A DNA stretch of 13,063 nucleotides, from NCBI GenBank assembly GCA_903953615.1, contig CAJBKH010000067.1, forward strand, positions 1 through 13,063, read 5' to 3'. This DNA is from an uncultured Bacteroidota bacterium (GTDB taxonomy: Bacteria; Bacteroidota; Bacteroidia; NS11-12g; UBA955). Every line of letters starts with the position of its first letter. The first letter of the stretch is position 1. Of this stretch, positions 8,501-13,063 are shown piece after piece. A program made the translations under genes and the position numbers. The notes beneath the pieces are model-generated. The model worked only from the letters and a program-made list of their open reading frames with translations. It had not been told where the DNA came from and did no database searches.

Positions 8501-8539
8501 TGTAATAAGGAGGACTAGACTATATTTTTTTAACGGCAT
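5528..8539 (-). CDS. Large secreted tetratricopeptide-repeat protein
   Basis: About 1003 residues from the ATG at 8539-8537. Twelve further in-frame codons exist upstream (ATG at 8575), and a third ATG lies at 8548. I prefer 8539 because MPLKKYSLVLLITTFFISLSA-Q then forms a clean signal peptide. Almost the whole mature chain is TPR units of 34-40 residues. Many are of the YbgF/BamD-like type with spacer words such as FPNSPYIPDAIFETAKEY and YPNSEHVKSCHVALGQIY. No enzymatic motif, Cys lipobox or beta-barrel is seen. It is most likely a periplasmic or outer-membrane-associated scaffold for protein complexes, comparable in architecture to the large TPR proteins of Bacteroidota secretion, gliding and envelope systems; the exact partner is unknown. 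It stands alone, 125 nt downstream of holA on the same strand and convergent with rng. Adjacent genes offer no direct functional hint. Confidence 0.88.
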   Translation of the reverse strand: MPLKKYSLVLLITTFFISLSAQKTAANDDKIRLYNTALELYDKQLYNAAISNFNDYLPFATDAVNVSDVEYYIASCKLKLMHNNALANMLDFMERYPNSRKVNNANLEVGDYYYNITRFKNALTYYKKVQTLGLSREENDRLAYRLGYCYFKSGKYKEAKETLAPLTSSDNPYRDEATYYYGYVCYMEKDYRQALSAFKKVEDKGIEAVKLYIAEIYYLQNEHQKAIDYAQGKDFGALNTNRDLLLGKCYYRLDNFEKAQTYFDASNYKIANLNDAEAFEIGYTYYMNKSCAKSSLLFEKIANNGNAMAQSASYHLGDCYLKIGKKQNAFNAFYEAQRTEFDKGIQEEAMFTYAKLAHELEYSSKAIAAYQKFNDLFPKSKHSNDAKKNLATLLYTSNDYKTAVSVMDEMQITDESTKELYQKILFLRGEELYNQKDLEGAKAHFKKSIVNKVDQNIYGQCNFWLGEIEYKTGKNDNARVYYQKFLDLVETKNTKYYPEALYSIGYTYFNQKKYAEAANYFNKYKTSVGYTLPENMFHDATLRLGDCNFATNNYPAALDAYTYIIANKKAGSDYAMFQQGMIYGLQDKVMNKINVMKKITRDFPNSPYIPDAIFETAKEYNELENFTEAERQFKYLIADYPNSEHVKSCHVALGQIYFTQNKYDDALTEYKFIAKTYPGTPEAQNAIRYAEIVYKKQGNIKAYVDWVKTVPNGNISTSKEDSLYYDVAYRKYLKDDYVNASKDFTDYLNNFGEGFFILSAHYYSAMCDLKLERIEVAIPHLKYVADAQNSEFKEDAIYRLCNYYQQKSDCENGIVYYELLEKYSSSNLSMKKAVYGQLVCNNKMGIREKAKTKAEQLLKFEPLSNEEKGLSNNTIGRFYLHDSLYKPAKMFFSKSLKTNSQDIYGAEAKYYEAYTRYMQDSLDKCKKSIMEFNNQYANYDYWLGKTFVLLADYYLKKGDQFQAKATLNSVLENFKDEEILEIARKKLEALEPKVNNAIDIGGE

Positions 8540-8562
8540 GAAAGACATTAGTTTATTACATA

Positions 8563-8570
8563 CAAAGTAA
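8563..8570 (-). promoter_or_regulatory. Weak -7-like element before the TPR gene
   Basis: The minus strand reads TTACTTTG (8570-8563), an imperfect TAnnTTTG match. It lies inside the longest possible reading frame but upstream of the ATG at 8539. If used, it would exclude the farthest upstream start (8575) and support the 8548 or 8539 start. No convincing -33 element accompanies it. Confidence 0.25.
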
Positions 8571-8610
8571 ATCATTTAGGGTGAATCTATGATTTAATAC
8601 TTTTTAACAT

Positions 8611-8630
8611 ACGTTTATAACAGTAAACGT
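8611..8630. repeat. Inverted repeat ACGTTTA-6-TAAACGT in the holA/TPR gap
   Basis: Perfect 7-bp arms (8611-8617 and 8624-8630) are separated by 6 nt in the 125-nt gap after holA. In the holA direction the hairpin is not followed by a T-run (ATGTTAAAAAG comes next), so it is a poor intrinsic terminator. It could be an operator for the TPR gene or a stabilising 3' hairpin. Confidence 0.4.
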
Positions 8631-8664
8631 AAAAATAAATAAATAAGTATTTGATTGCTTAGAA

Positions 8665-9723
8665 TTAAAGATTCAAGCGGGCTTGCTGTGCAGGAATTTC
8701 AGAGATCCTGAGAATTTTTACGACCATTTCAATGATCAATTGTCCATCATCCGTAAGGCCAGAATCGTTGACACCTTTTGCTCTTAAATCATAATATTTA
8801 AGATAGCCAAATATTTGCTCGATAAAAGCAGGTGGATAATTGGTGCTGGCCACTTTGTATCCATCAATAAAATATTCGTTGATGCCAAGTGCTGCTGCCA
8901 ATTCTTTTCTTGGTCGGTTTTTAAGATTATTGTACAGATAAACCTTCGTAAAGAAACTCAAAAGATTTGCGATAATTGGAATGATGGGATGGCTTTTGAT
9001 ATTGCCTGCAAAATAGTGTGCGATTTGAATGGACTTGTTAAAGTTCTTTTGACCCAAGGCATTTTGCAATTCAAAAACATTAAAGTCTTTACTGACACCA
9101 ATATTTTGTTCAATATGATTAATTGAGATAAGACCAACATCTGATTTTAAGTTAATGAGCATGCGATCTACCTCACTGGCAATTTTAACTAAATCGCTTC
9201 CTAAATAATCAACAATCAGCTGCACTGCAGAAGGTTCAATATTTTTACCCTTATCGCGAATGTATTTTTCTACCCATGGGGTTACTTCGTAATCGCGCAT
9301 GCGCTCACTTGTAAAATGGGTGTATTTGGAAAACATCTTTCCAACTTTTTTGCGTTTGTCTATTTTCTTACCCTTGTAACAAAATACCAAAATAGTAGAG
9401 GCCGGGGGTGAACTTAAATAATCTTCAAATACATCAAGATCGTCTAGGCTTTGTGCTTCTTTAACAATTATTAGTAAATGTTGACTTAGCAAAGGAAAAC
9501 GTTTAGCAGCCATTTTAATATCCAAGGCGCTGCTATCTTTACCATAAACAATGATTTGGTCAAAACTCTTTTCCTCTGGTTTTAATACATGTTCTTCAAG
9601 GGCCTCAGTTAATGCATCGATAAAATACGTTTCTTCTCCTTCCAACAAATAAACAGGTGTAAATTGCCTGCTTTTTATCTCATTTAAAATCTGGTTGTAT
9701 TTTGTAATCGTGTTATTAGCCAT
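8665..9723 (-). CDS. holA: DNA polymerase III delta subunit
   Basis: 352 residues. Delta is the clamp-loader wrench that opens the beta sliding clamp. The N-terminal AAA+-like domain starts near residue 20 with TPVYLLEGEETYFIDALTEAL, where family members have the degenerate, non-ATP-binding P-loop position. It continues with the RFPLLSQHLLIIVKEAQ strand-helix (about 75-91) and VFCYKGKKIDKRKKVGK. The C-terminal collar domain includes EVDRMLINL, VFELQNALGQKNFNKSIQIA and a final helical stretch around DGQLIIEMVVKILR. Length is normal. Its start is 50 nt from the divergently read HsdR-N-type gene, a pairing I recall as common in Bacteroidota. The gap contains an 8-bp dyad. No clear -7 element was found on the minus strand. 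Confidence 0.95.
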   Translation of the reverse strand: MANNTITKYNQILNEIKSRQFTPVYLLEGEETYFIDALTEALEEHVLKPEEKSFDQIIVYGKDSSALDIKMAAKRFPLLSQHLLIIVKEAQSLDDLDVFEDYLSSPPASTILVFCYKGKKIDKRKKVGKMFSKYTHFTSERMRDYEVTPWVEKYIRDKGKNIEPSAVQLIVDYLGSDLVKIASEVDRMLINLKSDVGLISINHIEQNIGVSKDFNVFELQNALGQKNFNKSIQIAHYFAGNIKSHPIIPIIANLLSFFTKVYLYNNLKNRPRKELAAALGINEYFIDGYKVASTNYPPAFIEQIFGYLKYYDLRAKGVNDSGLTDDGQLIIEMVVKILRISEIPAQQARLNL

Positions 9724-9732
9724 TCGTTTTGT

Positions 9733-9753
9733 TTTTACTGCAGAACAGTAAAA
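9733..9753. repeat. 8-5-8 dyad between holA and the HsdR-N-type gene
   Basis: TTTTACTG (9733-9740) and CAGTAAAA (9746-9753) are perfect reverse complements separated by CAGAA. The dyad lies inside the 50-nt divergent gap and 7 nt upstream of the TATTTTTG -7 element, where a -33 contact would be. A regulator-binding site is possible but not shown. Confidence 0.45.
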
Positions 9754-9760
9754 TTAGTAT

Positions 9761-9768
9761 TATTTTTG
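9761..9768 (+). promoter_or_regulatory. TAnnTTTG -7 element of the HsdR-N-type gene
   Basis: TATTTTTG matches TAnnTTTG exactly. Its last base is 5 nt before the GTG at 9774. No TTG lies at ideal -33 spacing; the nearest is at 9729-9731, 29 nt upstream. The spacing predicts a leaderless or near-leaderless mRNA. Confidence 0.45.
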
Positions 9769-9773
9769 TAGCG

Positions 9774-10211
9774 GTGCAGTTAAATTTTAAACAGTACAAT
9801 TTTACGATAAAAAATGCCAATGGTAATGCACTAATTTTCGACATTATTAGAAAAAAGTATGTTTCCTTGACACCAGAGGAATGGGTGAGGCAACATGTTA
9901 TTCGTTTTTTAATTGAAGAAAAGGGCTATTCTGCCGGTTTAATAGCAGTTGAGAAGGCGGTTAAGTACAATGGTTTGAGTAAGCGATTTGATTTATATGT
10001 GGCAAATAACGATGGTTCACCGCAAATATTGATTGAATGCAAAGCACCTCATGTGAAACTTTCCGATTTAACTTTACAACAGGCCAGTTTATACCAGCGC
10101 CAATTAAATGCCAATTTTGTTTTTATTACCAATGGCTTACAACATCTTTTTATGGCCTTGCAAGAAGGAACATTGAACCATATAGAATCCTTGCCCAATT
10201 TTAATGAATAA
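9774..10211 (+). CDS. Small HsdR-N-domain-like PD-(D/E)XK protein
   Basis: 145 residues from GTG at 9774 (MQLNFKQYNFTIKNANG), the N-terminus I expect for this family. A TTG at 9729 would add 15 residues that look like translated promoter sequence, so I reject it. The whole protein is the type I restriction enzyme R N-terminal domain (HSDR_N). LTPEEWVRQHVIRFLIEEKGY spans about 32-52, Asp73 is in KRFDLYV, and Glu88-x-Lys90 is in LIECKAP, giving a complete PD-(D/E)XK nuclease-type active site. There is no helicase, HsdM or HsdS in the window, so it is a stand-alone domain and not a restriction system. I recall such orphans as widespread beside holA in Bacteroidota. The biochemical role is unknown; nuclease activity is inferred from the motif only. 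Confidence 0.87.
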   Translation: MQLNFKQYNFTIKNANGNALIFDIIRKKYVSLTPEEWVRQHVIRFLIEEKGYSAGLIAVEKAVKYNGLSKRFDLYVANNDGSPQILIECKAPHVKLSDLTLQQASLYQRQLNANFVFITNGLQHLFMALQEGTLNHIESLPNFNE

Positions 10212-10254
10212 GGCTTAATTGCAAAGGTTTTCACTCAATAGTCTACAAATTCTT

Positions 10255-10262
10255 TACCTTTG
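10255..10262 (+). promoter_or_regulatory. TAnnTTTG -7 element of rnpB
   Basis: TACCTTTG is an exact consensus match ending 4 nt before the P1 helix of RNase P RNA begins at 10267. A TTTT at 10228-10231 sits 23 nt upstream as a degenerate -33 candidate. Because rnpB transcripts commonly start at or near the mature 5' end, this calibrates the -7-to-start distance for the window. Confidence 0.65.
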
Positions 10263-10265
10263 CAC

Positions 10266-10645
10266 GAAAGGCAATCGGTTTGTCGTTCTACAGCAATGTG
10301 GAAAGGAAAGTCCGGGCAACACAGAGCACCATACCATTTGAAAGGATGGGCAGTAACTGTTAAAGGTTATTGACAGATAGGGTCACAGAAAATAACTACC
10401 ATTTGCCAATGCAAGTTGGTATTTGGAAAAGGTGAAAATGTGAGGTAAGAGCTCACAGTTTGTATTAGTAATAATGCAGAGGGATAAACCTTATGGGTTG
10501 TAAAACCAAATATACCGGGGCTTAGGGTTGCTCGCCCAAGTTAGCTTAGCAATAAGTGTATGCCTCGGAGGGTAGGTTGCATTAGATAAATGACAAACGT
10601 TTCGCACTTGTGCGAAATACAGAACCCGGCTTATAGATTGCCTTT
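10266..10645 (+). ncRNA. rnpB: RNase P RNA (bacterial A-type)
   Basis: This is the catalytic RNA that removes tRNA 5' leaders. Both ends are fixed by the P1 helix: AAAGGCAATC at 10267-10276 pairs perfectly with GATTGCCTTT at 10636-10645. The universally conserved core is present. It includes GGAAAGTCCGGGC at 10305-10317 (CR-I), CACAGAAAA near 10384-10392, the GGTGAAAATGTGAGGTAAGAG stretch near 10430-10451 and AGAACCCGGCTTATAG at 10621-10636 (CR-V). Length is about 380 nt, normal for the A-type. It follows the HsdR-N-type gene by 54 nt and has its own promoter. P1 runs directly into a T-rich tail (CCTTTTTATTT to about 10650), which may serve as the transcript end. The exact 5' and 3' nucleotides are estimates within a few bases. 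Confidence 0.96.
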
Positions 10646-10686
10646 TTATTTCTTCTGAGTTAATTGTTTAATACAAAGGCCTTAAG

Positions 10687-10707
10687 ACTTATAGATAAAC
10701 TATAAGT
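10687..10707. repeat. Upstream 8-5-8 dyad between rnpB and the porin operon
   Basis: ACTTATAG (10687-10694) and CTATAAGT (10700-10707) are perfect reverse complements with an ATAAA spacer. It lies 71 nt before the barrel-protein start. It lacks a T-run and has no GC in the stem beyond two pairs, so it is unlikely to be a terminator for rnpB and is more likely a DNA-level site. Confidence 0.4.
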
Positions 10708-10736
10708 GTGGATAATTATTATTTATATCAACGTCC

Positions 10737-10757
10737 TATTTAGAACTAGTCTAAATA
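10737..10757. promoter_or_regulatory. Operator-like 21-bp dyad at the porin-Rieske-imelysin promoter
   Basis: TATTTAGA (10737-10744) and TCTAAATA (10750-10757) are perfect reverse complements around ACTAG. The site ends 7 nt before the TATATTTG -7 element and so covers the -33 region, a classic place for a repressor. AT-rich TTTAGA/TCTAAA palindromes of this size resemble metalloregulator boxes of the DtxR/IdeR type, but the regulator is inferred, not shown. Confidence 0.5.
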
Positions 10758-10764
10758 ATAGCAA

Positions 10765-10772
10765 TATATTTG
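10765..10772 (+). promoter_or_regulatory. TAnnTTTG -7 element of the porin-Rieske-imelysin operon
   Basis: TATATTTG matches the consensus exactly and ends 5 nt before the ATG at 10778. No good TTG is found at -33; that region is occupied by the 21-bp dyad. A start site a few bases downstream would make the first gene leaderless. Confidence 0.6.
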
Positions 10773-10777
10773 CACCG

Positions 10778-11992
10778 ATGATGAAAAAAATTTTTACAAT
10801 TGTATTGTTGGGTTTAATTGTGACTGTTAGTAAGGCACAAATTTTAACAAAAGAAGATTCTTTGGCCGCTGGTCTTCAAATGAGTGGTAAGACAACTGTT
10901 TTAAGTGGCTATGGCGAGTGCATGGTGTCCTATAACAATGGTTCCAAAACAGCCAATGCGAATGTAACCCGTTTCGTTACCTTTTTTGGGCACCGTTTTT
11001 CAAAAAATATTACCCTGTTTTCTGAAATGGAATTAGAAGATGCAAAAGTGAGCAGTGGTTTTAGTGGCGAAATCTCTTTGGAACAAATGTTCTTAAAGTT
11101 TGATTTAAATAAAAAGCAATACATCGTGGCTGGTCTCTTTATTCCGCGTATAGGTATTATTAACGAAAATCATTTACCAACCACATACAATGGAAATGAC
11201 AGACATTATGTAGAAAAACAATTAATTCCTTCGACTTGGCGCGAATTGGGTGTTGGATTGTATGGTAGGGCCGATAGACTGCCAGGCTTTAATTATTACA
11301 TAGGTTTAACCAATGGTTTAAGCAGTCAGAATTTTGCAAGAAATACTGGAATAAGAGGCGGTAGGTTTGAAGGTAGCAATGCCACCGCATCGAACCTAGC
11401 CTTAAGCGCAGCAGCCCTTTATTACTGCAGAAACTTTAGATTTCAAGCCTCAGCCTACTACGGTGGAACAGTTGGTGTAGCGCCAAAACAGGCCGATAGT
11501 TTACAATTGAATTCGGGTCCATTTGGCACACCAGTAGGTTTGGCCGAAGTAAATGTACAATACAATTCCAGCCGTTTTTCATTTAAAGGCTTAATGGCAA
11601 TTACACAAATTTCTGAAGCCAATAAAATTAATACTGCTTATGCTAACAATACGCCAGAAACCATGCTTGGTGGTTTTGCAGAACTTGGCTACAATCTATT
11701 AAAAGGAAAAGATTTTGAAAGTAAAAAACTTTGGTTGTTCGGCCGTTACGAGTGGATGGATCTAAACTACCGCATGCCTGTTAACGGAATTAAAGACAAC
11801 CAAGTTAATCAACAATATTTTGTTGCGGGACTTACTTACAAGCCTACCATTGGGGTGGCCTTGAAATTTGATGTAGTGAATAGAATTTCTGGTACACCAA
11901 ACCAAGCTTTTGTGATTAATCCTTTCCCTACACAATCGCCATACTATCGCAACAATGTGTTTTATAATTTGGGATTTGCCTATAATTTTTAA
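10778..11992 (+). CDS. Outer-membrane beta-barrel, porin-like
   Basis: 404 residues from ATG at 10778 (ATG at 10781 is equally possible). A GTG 72 nt upstream would place the promoter and dyad inside the gene and is rejected. The signal peptide is MMKKIFTIVLLGLIVTVSKA-Q. The rest alternates short aromatic or amphipathic strands with polar loops, for example FRFQASAYYGGTV and KKLWLFGRYEWMDLNY, and it ends VFYNLGFAYNF. The terminal Phe is the usual C-terminal signal for barrel assembly. Size suggests roughly 16-18 strands, similar to phosphate/polyphosphate porin-like barrels of Bacteroidota. No TonB box or plug domain is visible, so passive diffusion is more likely than TonB-dependent uptake. 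It is the first gene of a tight unit (5 nt to the Rieske gene). Substrate unknown; the context suggests a metal- or redox-linked role. Confidence 0.82.
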   Translation: MMKKIFTIVLLGLIVTVSKAQILTKEDSLAAGLQMSGKTTVLSGYGECMVSYNNGSKTANANVTRFVTFFGHRFSKNITLFSEMELEDAKVSSGFSGEISLEQMFLKFDLNKKQYIVAGLFIPRIGIINENHLPTTYNGNDRHYVEKQLIPSTWRELGVGLYGRADRLPGFNYYIGLTNGLSSQNFARNTGIRGGRFEGSNATASNLALSAAALYYCRNFRFQASAYYGGTVGVAPKQADSLQLNSGPFGTPVGLAEVNVQYNSSRFSFKGLMAITQISEANKINTAYANNTPETMLGGFAELGYNLLKGKDFESKKLWLFGRYEWMDLNYRMPVNGIKDNQVNQQYFVAGLTYKPTIGVALKFDVVNRISGTPNQAFVINPFPTQSPYYRNNVFYNLGFAYNF

Positions 11993-11997
11993 AACCA

Positions 11998-12426
11998 ATG
12001 CAAAGAAGAAAATTTTTGAAAACCAGTTGCACTGTTTGTGTGGGTAGTCTTGCAGGAATTGCAACATTGTCATTGCTCGAAAGTTGCGCCACTGGTAAAA
12101 TTGTTAAAAAAGAAATTAGCAATGATACCTTAACCGTCTCGACTACAGATTTTGAAGTCAATAAGTCTTTCATTATTGTGCGCAGTAGTAGTTTAAGTTA
12201 TGATGTTTTAGTTAACAAAATAGATGCGACACATTACACTGCCATTCTCATGCAATGCACCCATTACGACAATCCAGTATTTGCTAATAACAAGGAAATA
12301 TTTTGTCCTTCACACGGCAGTAAATTCGATTTTAGTGGAAAGGTTAAAGTAGAACCAGCAACGGTCAATTTAAAATCTTACCTTACAGAATTAAAAGATA
12401 ATACCATCATCATATTTTTAAAATAA
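11998..12426 (+). CDS. Rieske [2Fe-2S] protein with Tat-type and lipoprotein signals
   Basis: 142 residues. The N-terminus has a twin-arginine motif (Arg3-Arg4, RRKFLK) and a hydrophobic stretch ending in a lipobox-like LLESC (Cys30). The protein is thus likely exported folded with its cluster and lipid-anchored. The Rieske fold carries both cluster-binding loops: Cys87-x-His89 (QCTHYDNP) and Cys103-x-x-His106 (FCPSHGSKFDFSG), with the usual GSxFD after the second loop. Small, single-domain Rieske proteins of this type transfer electrons; nothing indicates a cytochrome bc complex or a dioxygenase, as no cytochrome b or catalytic domain is nearby. Spacing is 5 nt from the barrel gene and 4 nt to the imelysin gene, so the three are almost certainly one transcript. 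The electron donor or acceptor is not identifiable here. Confidence 0.9.
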   Translation: MQRRKFLKTSCTVCVGSLAGIATLSLLESCATGKIVKKEISNDTLTVSTTDFEVNKSFIIVRSSSLSYDVLVNKIDATHYTAILMQCTHYDNPVFANNKEIFCPSHGSKFDFSGKVKVEPATVNLKSYLTELKDNTIIIFLK

Positions 12427-12430
12427 ACGA

Positions 12431-12973
12431 ATGAAATCTTTTTTTAAATCTTTGTTCATTGCCTTGTTTTTTGTTACAATTTTAACTGCTTGTAAAGAAA
12501 AAACACCTGAGCCAATTCCAGATATCACCCAAGCAATTTTAATCGATTATTCAACTAACATTTGTATACACAGTTATACTGAATTGGCTAAGGCCAGTGA
12601 TCAATTGCACGCAGATATTACAACATTCTCAGCATCGCCAACGAAGGCTGGTCTTGAAAAATGTCAAAGCGATTGGAAGGCAACCCGTGCCATTTGGGAG
12701 CAGTCTGAGGCATGCTTATTCGGTCCTGTTTCAACCAATAGCATCGACCCACGCATCGATACATGGCCTATCGATTTTAACCGATTAGATTCAATATTAA
12801 AAAGCAGTGCTGTATTCAATCAAACATATATCGAACAACTTGAAGAATCATTGAAAGGATTTCATCCCATCGAATATTTATTGTTTGGCAGGGGTGCAAA
12901 TAAACAATTTTCGCAATTCGATAATCGCCAATTGGAATATTTAGTGGCTTTGTCAGAAAATTTAAAAACATGA
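12431..12973 (+). pseudogene. Imelysin-family (M75) lipoprotein, truncated at a sequence junction
   Basis: 180 residues are readable. A lipoprotein signal (MKSFFKSLFIALFFVTILTAC, Cys21) is followed by the first half of an imelysin/IrpA domain. DWKATRAIWEQSEACLFGPV spans 81-100, IDPRIDTWPID is near 105-115, and GFHPIEYLLFG (143-153) contains the diagnostic GxHxxE motif (Gly143, His145, Glu148). Imelysin domains usually give proteins of about 350-400 residues, so this is roughly half. Reading ends at TGA 12971-12973, just after LVALSENLKT. From there on the DNA instead encodes NhaA on the opposite strand. The family comprises periplasmic or surface proteins linked to iron uptake and algal-type EfeO/IrpA systems; enzymatic activity is doubtful. 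It is 4 nt after the Rieske gene. It could be a truly broken gene or an assembly artefact. Confidence 0.8.
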
Positions 12974-13063
12974 CACTTCTACTCCAGTGGAATAGATGAA
13001 GGCGATAATCAAAATTGCACCGATATCGTCAATGACTGCAAGGCCCAATAAGAAAGTGCGAAG
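12962..13063 (-). pseudogene. nhaA: NhaA Na+/H+ antiporter internal fragment, cut at both ends
   Basis: Reading the minus strand from 13063 gives LRTFLLGLAVIDDIGAILII, then AFIYSTGVEV down to 12974, and then SCF and a stop at 12964-12962. This matches the NhaA segment carrying the paired aspartates of the ion-binding site (Asp163-Asp164 in E. coli, [21 protein letters not shown]). The upstream part, TM I-IV, lies outside the window on the right. Downstream, NhaA should continue for about 200 residues through TM VI-XII, but homology stops at about 12974 and a stop codon follows within three codons. That point coincides with the break in the imelysin gene on the other strand. Identification is strong for the motif but rests on only about 30 residues. 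Confidence 0.8.

Noticed and set aside
9729..9773. Upstream TTG start adding 15 residues to the HsdR-N-type protein
   Set aside because: The added codons cover the dyad and the TATTTTTG element and do not resemble the family N-terminus; GTG at 9774 fits.
9774..10211. Type I restriction-modification system
   Set aside because: Only the N-terminal nuclease-like domain exists. No helicase, methylase or specificity gene is present on either side.
12962..13063. Continuation of imelysin by a simple +1 frameshift after 12970
   Set aside because: The next frame gives only a few plausible residues (TLLLQWN) before a stop. The minus strand instead gives 30 residues of unmistakable NhaA, so a junction explains the data better.

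Overview
The window looks like a chromosomal segment of a Bacteroidota bacterium. It is AT-rich and its genes lack Shine-Dalgarno sequences. Several genes are preceded by the phylum's -7 promoter element TAnnTTTG, and the order gldE-ssb-mutY next to HU-TPR-small basic protein-rng is a familiar Bacteroidota arrangement. No insertion sequence, CRISPR array, tRNA or prophage is visible.

Layout. Positions 1-2587 are a minus-strand block: mutY (adenine glycosylase), ssb (single-strand binding protein) and a 3'-truncated gldE (CNNM/CBS membrane protein), with an apparent internal promoter before ssb. Diverging from mutY, 2645-5451 is a plus-strand block: an HU/IHF-like protein, a membrane-anchored TPR protein, a 29-residue very basic protein resembling the mS38/COX24 C-terminal domain, and RNase G (rng) starting at GTG. 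A bidirectional hairpin terminator separates rng from a convergent gene for a 1003-residue secreted TPR protein (5528-8539, minus). Upstream of that is holA (DNA polymerase III delta, minus), which diverges from a small orphan HsdR-N-type PD-(D/E)XK protein. The RNase P RNA gene rnpB follows at 10266-10645. Last comes a tight three-gene plus-strand unit: an outer-membrane beta-barrel, a Tat/lipoprotein Rieske [2Fe-2S] protein, and an imelysin-family lipoprotein.

Most of the window is housekeeping: DNA repair and replication (mutY, ssb, holA, HU) and RNA maturation (rng, rnpB). The accessory part is the barrel-Rieske-imelysin unit. It has two AT-rich dyads upstream, one of them abutting the promoter, and may be a metal- or redox-related envelope module (inference).

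Two points deserve attention. First, the imelysin gene stops about halfway through, exactly where a minus-strand fragment of the Na+/H+ antiporter NhaA (DD motif visible) also loses homology. This is a junction of two broken genes at about 12970, either a rearrangement or a chimeric assembly. Second, three protein genes have TAnnTTTG only 4-5 nt before the start codon. That is the same spacing as from this element to the 5' end of rnpB, so rnpB acts as an internal ruler suggesting leaderless mRNAs.
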